Shown here: one piece after another, positions 53,163-62,117 of the stretch
Layout of the letters: every line of letters begins with the position of its first letter
How positions within the stretch are numbered: the first letter of the stretch is position 1
DNA from: Pediococcus parvulus
Lineage (GTDB): Bacteria > Bacillota > Bacilli > Lactobacillales > Lactobacillaceae
DNA length: 64,000 nt
Assembly: GCF_007990205.1 (NCBI RefSeq)
Contig: NZ_BJWE01000006.1
Span: 1 to 64,000, forward strand
Direction of reading: 5' to 3'
Notes under the pieces: generated by a model
The model's database searches: none
The model's input: the letters and a program-made list of their open reading frames with translations, nothing else
What the model was told of the DNA's origin: nothing
Program-made: the position numbers and the translations under genes

Positions 53163-53780
53163 ATTATTTTTAAACGGCTACCTCAAAAAACCTAGGATAA
53201 AATGCTATATGCTTGTATTTGTAGAAACCTTACAAAATTTGACTTTTTGAGAGCATCCTTTAGTTATAGGTACGCCTTTTTTTATAGATACAGAGACGTA
53301 TTCTAAGGTGGTTTTAGTTTAATCTATATGTGATCGTACATGGTTATGAAGCTGATGAAAGTACAGGCGCACAATGAATCAAGCTATAATGCTATTTTTG
53401 AACATATGTGAAAAAATGTTAGGTTTTGTTAGGGTATATGGTCATTTAGATCTAACAAAAAATAAGGGTTATTTAGTGCACATATTTAGAATCGCGAACG
53501 TTCGCTAGTTTTACGAGTAAAGGTAATTACCACAAAATACTACATAAAATTGCTTAGAAATGACAAGGTAAGGGATGTTTTTACTTATTTCTACTTGTTT
53601 AGTAGAAAACCAATGCTTTGCAAGTTGTAAAGCTATGTTAATGCGGTTCGTAAATTGGTATACTTGCCATTTATAATTTTCAAGAACGCATTAGAAGGAT
53701 TTTATCCTGATTAGGATGTATTGAAACGTATTGGAACCTTTTGAGTTTTACATTAATTGGTATGAAATGGATTGGTATGC

Positions 53781-53809
53781 TTGCATATAAGCACATAAAA
53801 AGTTAGAAT
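53781..53809 (+). promoter_or_regulatory. promoter of the structured RNA
   Basis: TTGCAT and TAGAAT lie 17 bases apart, giving a start near 53816. Confidence 0.65.
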
Positions 53810-53815
53810 AATACG

Positions 53816-54002
53816 TGAGCAAAGGTGCATGTCATACTCTTTGCTGATATTTTGATAGATGTCGATACGGTTGAGGTACACCGTGTTGCCTGGAGGAGGC
53901 TTTGTATCCTACCACTAGTCGCGATTAAGGACATCTCTTGATCCGTACCCTTTATTTTGATAAATATTTGGCCGTCGATTTTGTATATCGGCGGTCTTTT
54001 TT
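53816..54002 (+). ncRNA. candidate ~190-nt structured RNA upstream of nuclease gene
   Basis: The segment runs from a good promoter to a strong terminator (GGCCGTCGAT/ATCGGCGGTC then T6, 53970-54002) and has no protein frame of merit. Internal stems are visible: AGCAAAG/CTTTGCT (53818-53845), GATGTC/GACATC closing 53858-53935, ACGGT/ACCGT and GCCT/AGGC. It lies directly before a predicted nuclease gene, so readthrough would link the two. A regulatory leader or RNA antitoxin-like partner is possible; no known RNA family is recognised. Confidence 0.55.
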
Positions 54003-54022
54003 GAAAGTGGGATTTAAGTATC

Positions 54023-54604
54023 ATGCGTGATATGTCTGAAATAGCACTGCATCATTTATTAGTTAGCAATACAAACAAACTAAATTTTAAAGAAATATTA
54101 GAGGATTATAGAGAATGTTTTGCAGGTCATGAAGCAGTTATTCAAACCAATTATAATTTGCTTAGTTCAGTTAAGGTTTTATTTAACGAACATGATGTTC
54201 CTCACCTTATGGGATGGGAAAAAGTAAGAACAAAACATAAAAATGCTAGTGCAATAATTAATGATATTGATCAAGGTACTTTCACAGCAGAAGTGGCAAG
54301 AAAAAGCCATGAATATTTTAGAATCAAAAAAAGAATGCAAAATTATAATTTTATGCATAGAATTTTTATAGATTGTGATATCAATGTATTTGTATATACC
54401 CGTGATATGAAACCTAACAGGCTAAAACTTGATATTGTTTTTTGCTACCTTAAAGAGCCAAAAGAAGTAGTTGTACTAGGATTGCGTAAAGCCGAAGGGC
54501 GTGATGTTTTTGTGCCAACAACCTTACATACAGAATCTGCAAGGAATAATATTTATTTATGTCGCAAACGAACTCAAATAAATTCATTAGATTGGGAATT
54601 TTAG
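54023..54604 (+). CDS. PBECR4-like (BECR-fold) predicted nuclease
   Basis: The 193-residue protein resembles the PBECR4 family of phage barnase/EndoU/colicin-like nucleases: VLFNEHDVPHLMGWEKVR (the His-Leu-Met-Gly block), FTAEVARKSHEYFRIKKRMQ, and the C-terminal TLHTESARNNIYLCRKRTQI. It is cargo at the right end of the island. An RNase or tRNase with a defence or interference role is inferred from the fold family, not shown. GAAAGTGGG precedes the ATG; low GC suggests separate origin. Confidence 0.5.
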   Translation: MRDMSEIALHHLLVSNTNKLNFKEILEDYRECFAGHEAVIQTNYNLLSSVKVLFNEHDVPHLMGWEKVRTKHKNASAIINDIDQGTFTAEVARKSHEYFRIKKRMQNYNFMHRIFIDCDINVFVYTRDMKPNRLKLDIVFCYLKEPKEVVVLGLRKAEGRDVFVPTTLHTESARNNIYLCRKRTQINSLDWEF

Positions 54605-54619
54605 GTAAATAAAAACTGC

Positions 54620-54790
54620 TATCCAAAATGGATAACAGGCATCCCTGATCGCCACGGTTTATTAGATTATTTTCCTACTGTCATTTATACTGTCATCTGT
54701 ACCTTGTAATCGGGTTTTTATCAGTTGTCTAAAAAAATAAAAAGGTTGGTATAACAGGCGTTTCAAGCATCCCTGTGTACCAACCTTTTT
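54620..54790. repeat. right copy of island end module
   Basis: TATCCAAAATGGATA (54620-54634), arm repeats TACTGTCATTTATACTGTCA (from 54676) and the hairpin GGTTGGTA/TACCAACC just inside attR. The order matches 42826-42985, which lies outside attL. Confidence 0.6.
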
Positions 54791-54810
54791 CTATCAATGG
54801 ACCCTAACGG
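54791..54810. repeat. attR core of tRNA-Ala island
   Basis: CTATCAATGGACCCTAACGG overlaps the 3' end of tRNA-Ala, so integration rebuilds an intact tRNA gene. Confidence 0.9.
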
Positions 54811-54870
54811 ATTTGAACCGTCGACCTCTTGCATGCGAAGCAAGCGCTCTCCCAGCTGAGCTAAGGGCCC
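54798..54870 (-). tRNA. trnA: tRNA-Ala (anticodon CGC)
   Basis: The 73-base minus-strand sequence folds as a cloverleaf: acceptor GGGCCCT/AGGGTCC with one G-U pair, D arm GCTC/GAGC, anticodon stem CTTGC/GCAAG with loop TTCGCAT (anticodon CGC, Ala codon GCG) and T arm GACGG/CCGTT with TTCAAAT loop. The CCA end is not encoded. It is the island target. Confidence 0.93.
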
Positions 54871-55193
54871 AAAAAGCTTACTTAATTAGTATACCGCAAA
54901 ATTAGTGAAGAGAGAATTCAAAATTTAATTGAAATTTTGGAAATGTTTTTGCTTTATGAAAATCATTGAATTATGATTCTTAATCAACTATTGAATTATA
55001 AGTATCAATAAAATTAATGTATTTAGCTGACGCGCCCGTGCAAATGCACAAAATTACCACCAATTCAAAACGATTTTCACATTTTCATCATCAAACTAAG
55101 ATATAATAAAGAAGAAAAGGGTTTCACTAATTGAAACTATTCAAATGGTGAAGCGACCACTTTAATATAAAAAGATTGATTGGAGATGATGAC
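54871..55193. other. gene-free AT-rich interval right of tRNA
   Basis: No gene is seen. A TATAAT at 55103 with an upstream TTTCAC suits a promoter for the alpha/beta hydrolase gene. Confidence 0.5.
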
Positions 55194-56135
55194 GTGCATA
55201 CAAAAAAAGCTTTAAAAATCGCCGGCATATCGTTGATTGGTGTGGCAGCCAGCCTAGGCATTAGCAGTTTAGTGAGTTATCAGATGGGAATTATCAATTC
55301 TGATGCGCATAAACGACGCGCAATTCGAAATGCCCGTAGTAAAGACAACACGCCAGACACATATAATTGGTATAAGCAACTGATTAAGCAGACGTGGTTT
55401 ATTCGTGCGGAAGATGGGATTCATTTAGCAGCTGCCTATATTTCAAACAATAGTGATAAGACAGTCATTCTCGCACATGGATACCATCATGCTCATGAAC
55501 AAATGATTCCATATGCTAAATTATTTATGGATTTGGGCTACAATGTTTTGATGCCAGATGCTCGGGGCCACGGAGTAAGTGACGGAAATATTGTCGGTTT
55601 TGGCTGGCTAGATCGGCGTGACTACATTAAATGGATTGAAGAAATCAATTCGCGTAGCAAAACACCTCAAAAAATTGTTTTATTTGGGATCAGCATGGGA
55701 GCTGCAACTGTATTGGCCACAGCAGGTGAACCTGATTTACCTGACAATGTAAAAGCTGTAGTGGAAGATAGTGGCTTCAGTTCGGCCCAGAAAGAATTTA
55801 GTTATCGTTTAGGGCATCATTTTTATTTACCCCCATTTATTAGCACGTTTGTGAGTTTAATGACGCGAGTTACTGGCGGTTATTCCTTAAAAGAAGCCGA
55901 TATTGCGCATCAAGCGTCAAATATTACCATCCCAGTGTTGATGATTCATGGGGATGCCGACCGTTACGTGCCGGTTGAAATGATGGCAGAAATTAAAGCA
56001 TCACTGGCAAAACAATTGCCTAAGGAAAGTCATGAAGTTCCGGGCGCAGATCACGTGGAATCACGCTTAACAGATCCGCAAAAATATCAACAGACCATTG
56101 CCCATTTCTTGAAGCAGTGGATAAAAGAGGCTTAA
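55194..56135 (+). CDS. membrane-anchored alpha/beta hydrolase (YqkD-like)
   Basis: From GTG 55194 (GGAG eight bases upstream) the 313-residue protein has an N-terminal membrane helix (GISLIGVAASLGISSLVSYQ), an HGYHHAHEQM oxyanion region, the nucleophile elbow GISMGAATVL, Asp in HGDADRYVP and His in GADHVESR. It is a serine hydrolase acting at the outer face on lipid or peptide esters. The terminator downstream makes it monocistronic. Confidence 0.82.
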   Translation: MHTKKALKIAGISLIGVAASLGISSLVSYQMGIINSDAHKRRAIRNARSKDNTPDTYNWYKQLIKQTWFIRAEDGIHLAAAYISNNSDKTVILAHGYHHAHEQMIPYAKLFMDLGYNVLMPDARGHGVSDGNIVGFGWLDRRDYIKWIEEINSRSKTPQKIVLFGISMGAATVLATAGEPDLPDNVKAVVEDSGFSSAQKEFSYRLGHHFYLPPFISTFVSLMTRVTGGYSLKEADIAHQASNITIPVLMIHGDADRYVPVEMMAEIKASLAKQLPKESHEVPGADHVESRLTDPQKYQQTIAHFLKQWIKEA

Positions 56136-56141
56136 TCAATG

Positions 56142-56188
56142 AAGGATTGCATCCACGAAATATTAGGGTGCAATCCTTTACTGTTTTT
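56142..56188 (+). terminator. terminator after alpha/beta hydrolase gene
   Basis: AAGGATTGCA and TGCAATCCTT form a stem, followed by ACTGTTTTTT. Confidence 0.75.
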
Positions 56189-56301
56189 TCATGTTTAACT
56201 TTTATAAAAAATCAGTTAAGGTCGCAATAGGGCTGGTTTATGTGTGAATTCATATGTTAAACTAATTCGTAATGATTACAAGTTAAGTGTGGTGAATTCA
56301 A

Positions 56302-57252
56302 ATGACAGAAATACGACCGAGTTTTTTGATGGTGGTAAATGTCTTTGCGGGAGCAGGGAAAGCTAAGCATATCTGGCAAAAAATTGAAGTTCAATTGAAG
56401 GAAGAAAAGGTTGATTATCGGGTAATGATGACCAACCATCCTGGACATGGCGTCCAATTGGCGACTGATTTTGCCCTCCGTCATAAGTATGATGCAAAAT
56501 GGGTCGTTGTGGCTGTTGGCGGCGATGGAACTTTACATGAAGTTTTAAACGGATTGCATCGTGGTGGGGGCGATCAAATTCCATTAGGTTATATTCCGGC
56601 TGGATCTGGAAATGATTTTGCCCGCGGAATCAATTTGCCAACTCAACCGTTAGTGGCGTTGCAAAAACTTCTTGAAGTTCAGCATGCGACTAGCTTAGAT
56701 GTGGGCGCCTATCAAAATCGATTGGATTCACACGCCACTCTGTTTACAAATAACGTGGGAATTGGGTTTGATGCTTCGGTGGTTCATGCTGCCAATGCTG
56801 GTCAAAAAGACCATTTGCGTAAATATCATTTGGAGTCCGGCGCATACGTCTCTTCTTTAATTAAAACCTTTTTCAAACAAAAATCCTTTGGTTTATCTGT
56901 AAAAACGGAACAGGATCAGCACCGGTTTAATCGTGCGTTTTTGGTCACGACCACCAATATTAAATATTTTGGTGGTGGGGTTCCGATTATGCCAATTGCT
57001 GATTTACATGATGGTAAATTGGACTTAATTGTTGTGGAACAAATTGGCGTGTTACGATTTGTAAAGCTATTTGGTGAAATGCTGACTACTGGTAATCACC
57101 TTAAGTCATCTGCTGTTCACCATTTTCGTTCGCAACGATTACATATTCAAACTGATTTACCTGAAAACGGTCAGGTAAATGGTGAAAATATTCAAAAGCA
57201 AAAATTTGATCTGAATTTTTGGGTAACTCAGCGACCATTTTGGATTAGTTAA
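56302..57252 (+). CDS. diacylglycerol kinase-family lipid kinase
   Basis: The 316-residue protein has the DAGK catalytic motif VVAVGGDGTLHEVLNGL, the nucleotide-binding PAGSGNDFARG, and the C-terminal YegS-like beta domain with MPIADLHDGKLDLIVVE. It phosphorylates diacylglycerol or a related lipid, or in YegS-type enzymes phosphatidylglycerol. It is followed by a terminator. Confidence 0.88.
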   Translation: MTEIRPSFLMVVNVFAGAGKAKHIWQKIEVQLKEEKVDYRVMMTNHPGHGVQLATDFALRHKYDAKWVVVAVGGDGTLHEVLNGLHRGGGDQIPLGYIPAGSGNDFARGINLPTQPLVALQKLLEVQHATSLDVGAYQNRLDSHATLFTNNVGIGFDASVVHAANAGQKDHLRKYHLESGAYVSSLIKTFFKQKSFGLSVKTEQDQHRFNRAFLVTTTNIKYFGGGVPIMPIADLHDGKLDLIVVEQIGVLRFVKLFGEMLTTGNHLKSSAVHHFRSQRLHIQTDLPENGQVNGENIQKQKFDLNFWVTQRPFWIS

Positions 57253-57272
57253 ACATTTACAAGTAATGACTA

Positions 57273-57307
57273 GCGCGTTTAGACAATCGTTGTCTAGACG
57301 CGTTTTA
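57273..57307 (+). terminator. terminator after lipid kinase gene
   Basis: GCGTTTAGACAA and TTGTCTAGACGC form a 12-bp stem followed by GTTTTAT. Confidence 0.7.
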
Positions 57308-57412
57308 TGTACACACGTAGAGCTTTCTTTTGCCCTCATAAAATAGTAGAATGAGCAATGTTGCCTATTAAGTAGGGTGGCAACCTAATTTAAATGTAAA
57401 TGGGGGATTTAA

Positions 57413-58240
57413 ATGAATGCAGCAACCATTTTTGTTCACGGCTTTAATGGTGGCGTGGGCTCAACAAGTCATATGATTTCAGCGGCTCAACATGCAGGTT
57501 GGGCCAAACAAATCATGACGGCAACCATTACGCGTTATGGTCGAATCTCTATTACCGGTTCTGAAAAAATGAATGTTAAAAATCCAATTATCCAAGTTTT
57601 GTTTGAAAATAATCGTGCTCCAGAGTTTGTTCAAATCAATTGGTTACATAGTTTGTTGATCCTCCTAAAACGAGAGTTCAATGTGATGGAATATAACGGT
57701 GTTGGTCACTCTTTAGGTAGCAACGATCTTGTCAATGAAGCGTTAATGTATGGGGATGATTTGCGGGTGCCTAAACTAAAAAAGTTGGTGACCATTGCTG
57801 GACCCTTTAATGGGCTTCGTGGTTTCTTGCATGCCAAATCGGTTCCTGCGTTATTAAAGATGGATCATCGTCCCTCGCATCAAACCAGACATTTTAAACG
57901 AATGTTGCAGTATCGTGATCATTTTCCAAAGGACGTTCAATTATTCAACGTTGTGGGCAAAGTCGATGGCTACTTGGATAACGATTGTTTCGTGTCAGTG
58001 AACTCTGCTCGATCTGTTAAATACTTGTTACACGGAGTTTTAAAGGATTATCGAGAACTCTTAATTACAGGCGAAGAAGGATATCATTGCAGTTTAAATC
58101 ATAATCCAATGGTTTTTAATGCTCTAAATGAGTTTTTATGGGATGATTATGCGACATTGCCTAATATGCAAACCCGTAATGTGCCAATCAGTGCTTCTGA
58201 ATTAAATGAAACTAACGCACTAGCTTCGAATGTGGGATAA
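57413..58240 (+). CDS. DUF915-type alpha/beta hydrolase
   Basis: The 275-residue protein starts with TIFVHGFNGGVGSTSHMI (HG oxyanion region with GG), has the nucleophile in YNGVGHSLGSND and a late His in GEEGYHCSLNHNP. DUF915 proteins are secreted or cytoplasmic serine hydrolases of lactobacilli; no signal peptide is present here. A paralogue lies at 60463. Confidence 0.8.
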   Translation: MNAATIFVHGFNGGVGSTSHMISAAQHAGWAKQIMTATITRYGRISITGSEKMNVKNPIIQVLFENNRAPEFVQINWLHSLLILLKREFNVMEYNGVGHSLGSNDLVNEALMYGDDLRVPKLKKLVTIAGPFNGLRGFLHAKSVPALLKMDHRPSHQTRHFKRMLQYRDHFPKDVQLFNVVGKVDGYLDNDCFVSVNSARSVKYLLHGVLKDYRELLITGEEGYHCSLNHNPMVFNALNEFLWDDYATLPNMQTRNVPISASELNETNALASNVG

Positions 58241-58364
58241 ACCTGCACAAGGGCTATTTTTTTAAGATTTAATTTAGTTTGCTGATTTGAGCCAAATTAT
58301 ATGCTTTTTTAATGAATGGCGTTCAGAATGGAAGATGTGATTAAGTCTATATAGGAGGCAAGTA

Positions 58365-59303
58365 ATGGTAGAAAAAGTAAAAATTGGTAAAACAGATGTG
58401 TTGGGAACACCACTTGGCTTAGGAACCAATGCGGTTGGTGGACATAATTTATTCCCTAATTTAAATGACGCTGAGGGAGTTAAAATTGTTAAAACGGCTT
58501 TGAATAACGGAATCAACTTTCTAGACACAGCCTATGCCTATGGATTCGGCCGTTCGGAAGAGTTAATTGGTCAGGCAATTCAGGGCTATGATCGTAAAAA
58601 AATTGTGATTGCAACCAAGGCTGCACAAACGCCAGGACATCCCGATCAACTAGATAATTCACCTGAGTTTTTAAAACAGGCTGTCGAGGATGCACTTAAA
58701 CGTTTGAAAACGAGTTATATTGATATTTTCTATATTCATTTTCCAGATGGTAAAACACCGTTAAACGAAGCAGTTAAAGCTTTAGATGAAAAACGACAAG
58801 AAGGTAAAATTAAAGCGATTGGGATTTCAAATGTGAGCCTTGATCAGGTTAAAGAAGCCAATAAAGACGGGTTAGTTGATATTGTGGAAAATCAATATAG
58901 CTTGATTCATCGGGATGCAGAAAAAGAATTGATGCCTTATTTGAAAGCTAATAACATTTCGTTTGTACCGTTTTTCCCATTGGCATCTGGTTTATTAACT
59001 GGAAAGTATTCCAGCGTAGTTTCATTTGCTTCGGATGACATTCGGCATAGTAACCCGGATTTTCGTGGTGAGCGTTTTGCCAAAATTATCAAACAGGTTC
59101 AAAAAGTACAACCGATTGCTGATAAATATCAGGCAACCATTGCCCAAATTGCGTTAGCATGGTATATTAAAAATCCAGACGTCACAGTGGTTATTCCGGG
59201 CGCCAAACAGGCTAAACAGGTTGAGGCAAACGCAGGTGCGCAAAAAGTTACCCTATCCAAAGAAGAATATGATACAATTAACTCATTGTTCAAAGACTTA
59301 TAA
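58365..59303 (+). CDS. aldo/keto reductase
   Basis: The 312-residue NADPH enzyme has the catalytic tetrad in FLDTAYAYGFGRSEELIG (Asp, Tyr), VIATKAA (Lys) and FYIHFPDG (His), and the cofactor-binding IPGAKQAKQVEAN. It reduces aldehydes or ketones. AGGAGGC lies before the ATG. Confidence 0.92.
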   Translation: MVEKVKIGKTDVLGTPLGLGTNAVGGHNLFPNLNDAEGVKIVKTALNNGINFLDTAYAYGFGRSEELIGQAIQGYDRKKIVIATKAAQTPGHPDQLDNSPEFLKQAVEDALKRLKTSYIDIFYIHFPDGKTPLNEAVKALDEKRQEGKIKAIGISNVSLDQVKEANKDGLVDIVENQYSLIHRDAEKELMPYLKANNISFVPFFPLASGLLTGKYSSVVSFASDDIRHSNPDFRGERFAKIIKQVQKVQPIADKYQATIAQIALAWYIKNPDVTVVIPGAKQAKQVEANAGAQKVTLSKEEYDTINSLFKDL

Positions 59304-59351
59304 AAAGTAAGTGTTTGACAACTAAAGTTTAAATTTACGGGAGGAATTATT

Positions 59352-59678
59352 ATGGATGCACAAGAACAACAATTAACGGATCAAGAAATCCTTGATGCGA
59401 TTAAAACTGGTAAGAAGATGCTATTTTTTACGGCTGGATGGTGCCCTGACTGTGCATTCATTAAGCCAGTAATGCCTGAAATTGAAGCTGAATACGATCA
59501 GTACGATTGGATTACAGTAGATCGCGATGCTAATATCAAGATTGCGCAAAAATTCGGCGTTATGGGAATTCCAAGTTTCATCGCCTTAGACAATGGTGAA
59601 GAACTCGGCCGTTTTGTTAACGGTGACCGCAAAACTCGTCAAGAAGTCGAAGCGTTTGTGGATAGCATCGGCAAATAA
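59352..59678 (+). CDS. thioredoxin-family protein, CPDC active site
   Basis: The 108-residue protein has TAGWCPDCAFIKP as active site (CPDC in place of CGPC) and the cis-Pro in GIPSFIAL. It reduces disulphides in the cytoplasm. It is about 50 bases after the reductase, so co-transcription is likely. A GGGAGGA site lies before the ATG. Confidence 0.9.
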   Translation: MDAQEQQLTDQEILDAIKTGKKMLFFTAGWCPDCAFIKPVMPEIEAEYDQYDWITVDRDANIKIAQKFGVMGIPSFIALDNGEELGRFVNGDRKTRQEVEAFVDSIGK

Positions 59679-59700
59679 ATAATCAAATCATTAAAGTGTA

Positions 59701-59743
59701 AACAGGATCGACTGTATAATTAATACAGAGGATCCTGTTTTTT
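59701..59743 (+). terminator. terminator after thioredoxin-like gene
   Basis: AACAGGATC and GATCCTGTTTTTT enclose an inner CTGTAT/ATACAG stem. Confidence 0.85.
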
Positions 59744-59775
59744 AATATTAAAATTTAGGGGAGGTAAGGCTTTAA

Positions 59776-60444
59776 ATGAATGTGACAACACAGCTTGACT
59801 TAATTTTGCGGGTATTAATTGCTGGCGCATGTGGTTTTGCGATTGGCTATGAACGTGATGCACGTGCCAAAACTGCTGGGTTACGAACCCACATCATTAT
59901 TGCTGTGGGTGCAGCGTTGATGATGATCGTGTCAAAGTATGGTTTCATGGATGTCCTTGGTAACAAAGGATTTGAATTGGATCCTTCACGAATTGCTGCA
60001 CAGATCGTGAGTGGAATTGGGTTTATTGGTGCCGGGACAATCATCGTGAAACATGAAGATGTGAACGGCTTGACAACGGCCACTGGCTTATGGACGACAG
60101 CTGGAATTGGCATGGCAATTGGAGCGCGAATGTACGTTGTGGGAATCATTTCTGCTTTATTAGTGCTAGGGACACAAGTGATGTTACATCGAAACTTGAG
60201 CTGGCTTCGATTGCCAAATACCAACGAGATAAGATTACAGGTGAAACCCGGTGATCATCATATCTCCATCATTCAAAAGCGACTTCAGGCCGAAGATGTT
60301 GAAGTCACAAGTATGCATGTACGAAGAACGGATGAAGTTACAGTTGTTCATTTAGCAGTTCAATCTGAAGGACCGACTGATATGGAGAAACTAACCGCGG
60401 TATTGGAAACAATGCCTCAAGTTGTGGATATTGAAATTTATTAA
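59776..60444 (+). CDS. MgtC/SapB-family membrane protein
   Basis: The 222-residue protein has five membrane helices with the MgtC signatures GYERDARAKTAGLRTHIII and QIVSGIGFIGAGTIIVKHED, and a C-terminal ACT-like domain (ISIIQKRLQAEDVEVTSM). MgtC proteins affect Mg2+ homeostasis and ATP synthase activity. It has GGGGAGG before the ATG. Confidence 0.9.
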   Translation: MNVTTQLDLILRVLIAGACGFAIGYERDARAKTAGLRTHIIIAVGAALMMIVSKYGFMDVLGNKGFELDPSRIAAQIVSGIGFIGAGTIIVKHEDVNGLTTATGLWTTAGIGMAIGARMYVVGIISALLVLGTQVMLHRNLSWLRLPNTNEIRLQVKPGDHHISIIQKRLQAEDVEVTSMHVRRTDEVTVVHLAVQSEGPTDMEKLTAVLETMPQVVDIEIY

Positions 60445-60462
60445 TTGCATTTGAAGGACCAA

Positions 60463-61239
60463 CTATTTCCACAAAAATTCTGCAACCAACTTATCAACGT
60501 TTGGATTTTCATGGAGGGCACTGTGCTGAGTTACGAAACGATTGCCTGAAATGGTGACGTGGCGATAACTGGCAACGTGATCGGTTACAACGGCTGCCAA
60601 CGCTTTGTTGCTTTTAAGTGGGACGGCAGTATCAGAGTCCGTGTGGTTCAAATTGCCACCAATATTCAATATCTGGAGGTTTTTAGGAAGATTATCAGCA
60701 GCAGTTGCTAAACTATTGGTTGGGGTGATATAGCCAAACGGAGTACCAATGGCGACAAACTTTTTGATGGTGGGATATTGACTAGTTTGAACTTGTTTAT
60801 TTTCCAAATAAGCTAACACCACGCTACCACCCATTGAATGAGCGATGAAGTCTACATTTTTGATGTGATAAACAGTTTTTAGTTCCTTCATGAAGGCCGG
60901 TAAAGTTTGCATCTGTTTTTGAGGATTTGTGTCGTCAGTAAAAGTCAGCTGAATTAATGGATTTTGTGTTAAGGAACCGACTTTTTTAAAATGCGCTTGG
61001 CCGTTAGAATCAATATTGACCTGTAGAGCAGCGTGCGCCAGATTTTTGCGATTAAGGCGCCGAATCATCCCATTAAAAGTGTGTTGGCCACCCTTATATC
61101 CTGGAATTAAGATAGTGGCCGTGTCTGATTGGGAAACGTTCACGTGATTTAAAGGTGCCTCACGATGATTAATGTAAAAAAGACAGCCGGCAAAAACAGC
61201 GACAAGTAAAATGAAAACGCGAATTAAGATTTTTTTCAT
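60463..61239 (-). CDS. DUF915-type alpha/beta hydrolase, secreted
   Basis: The 258-residue protein has an N-terminal signal or anchor helix (ILIRVFILLVAVFAGCLFYI), TILIPGYKGGQHTFNG, the nucleophile in DFIAHSMGGSVVLAYLENKQ and a late His in TQHSALHENP. Serine hydrolase of the lactobacillar DUF915 family, probably outside the membrane. It is a distant paralogue of the gene at 57413. Confidence 0.82.
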   Translation of the reverse strand: MKKILIRVFILLVAVFAGCLFYINHREAPLNHVNVSQSDTATILIPGYKGGQHTFNGMIRRLNRKNLAHAALQVNIDSNGQAHFKKVGSLTQNPLIQLTFTDDTNPQKQMQTLPAFMKELKTVYHIKNVDFIAHSMGGSVVLAYLENKQVQTSQYPTIKKFVAIGTPFGYITPTNSLATAADNLPKNLQILNIGGNLNHTDSDTAVPLKSNKALAAVVTDHVASYRHVTISGNRFVTQHSALHENPNVDKLVAEFLWK

Positions 61240-61346
61240 GTTAACGACCTTTCAAGGGCTTTTAGTTCAACATACCACGCGAAAATGTTAGTGTGAATTT
61301 ATAGAATTGAAACGTTACGTATATTTAATTAAACGGAGGTAATTTC

Positions 61347-61982
61347 ATGAAAGTATTTGTAATTGGGGCCCATGGACAAATTGGAAAACTATTGGTAGCA
61401 CAGTTGCTTGATCGGGGAGATGAAGTTGTGGCTGGTATTCGAGATGCCAAACAACGTGACTTTTTTGAAGATCAAGGGGCAGCAACTCAGTTGTTCGATC
61501 TAACAGAACAACCTGATGAAATGGCAAAAGTGTTAGCTGGTGTGGATGCAGTCGTTTTTAGCGCTGGATCTGGTGGTAAAACCGGTGATGATCAAACACT
61601 ACTTATTGACCTAGATGGTGCGGTTAAGAGTATGGAAGCCACACAAAAGGCGGGAATCAAACGATTTGTGATTGTGAGTGCGATGAATGCTGAAGACCGG
61701 ACTCGTTGGACAGCTATTCAGCCTTATTATGTGGCTAAGCATTATGCCGATCTTTATCTTAAAGATGAAACTAGTTTGGATTACACAATCATCAAACCGG
61801 GAGTATTAACAAATGATGCCGGTAAAGGTGGTCTCATTTTAGACCAAACAAAGGGCAAAATTGCCCGTGAAGATGTTGCTGAAACAATTGTCAGTGCCTT
61901 GCATAATGACAACACAATCAAAAAAGAATTTGCGATTAGTGAAGGGGAAACACCAATTAATGAAGCAGTAAAACAGGTATAA
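61347..61982 (+). CDS. NAD(P)-binding atypical SDR protein (YwnB-like)
   Basis: The 211-residue protein has the Rossmann start VFVIGAHGQIGKLLVAQLL, the RFVIVSAMNAEDRTRW block and YTIIKPGVLTND. It belongs to the NAD(P)-binding atypical SDR group, like the genes at 31250 and 40444. ACGGAGG precedes the ATG. Confidence 0.85.
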   Translation: MKVFVIGAHGQIGKLLVAQLLDRGDEVVAGIRDAKQRDFFEDQGAATQLFDLTEQPDEMAKVLAGVDAVVFSAGSGGKTGDDQTLLIDLDGAVKSMEATQKAGIKRFVIVSAMNAEDRTRWTAIQPYYVAKHYADLYLKDETSLDYTIIKPGVLTNDAGKGGLILDQTKGKIAREDVAETIVSALHNDNTIKKEFAISEGETPINEAVKQV

Positions 61983-62016
61983 CTTACTGGTATGTAACAG
62001 ACTAGCAAATATTAAG

Positions 62017-62066
62017 AAACATGTTCCAAACGAGGTACAACAACCTTATTTGGAACATGTTTTTTA
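62017..62066 (+). terminator. terminator after SDR gene
   Basis: AAACATGTTCCAAA and TTTGGAACATGTTTTTT form a 14-bp stem with a T-run. Confidence 0.88.
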
Positions 62067-62117
62067 TTTGAGAAACACGGTATACACGGGGGTTTGTTAA
62101 GTTTATAATGGGTTTGT

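Larger units (their letters stand above)
52625..53780. other. 1.2-kb gene-free region of the island
   Basis: I find no protein gene; 23-25-residue frames (for example from 53029 and 53340) lack support. It holds a terminator (52843-52882), tandem AAAACCTTAC words (53143-53162) with a third related word at 53223, and a 12-bp palindrome GCGAACGTTCGC (53494-53505). A replication origin or a packaging site could lie here. Confidence 0.5.
42986..54810. mobile_element. tRNA-Ala-integrated phage-satellite-like island (11.8 kb)
   Basis: A 20-bp direct repeat bounds the element. It carries an integrase next to attL, divergent CI/Cro-like regulators, an excisionase-like gene, a DnaD-like/DnaC-like replication module, ArpU-like genes and cargo at both ends. 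No structural, packaging or lysis genes are seen, so it should depend on a helper phage or move only by integrase. The layout resembles PICI-type satellites, but no packaging-interference gene is identifiable. Confidence 0.8.

Noticed and set aside
53494-53505. GCGAACGTTCGC as a LexA/SOS box
   Set aside because: The Gram-positive SOS box needs a 4-base spacer between GAAC and GTTC; here the halves abut.
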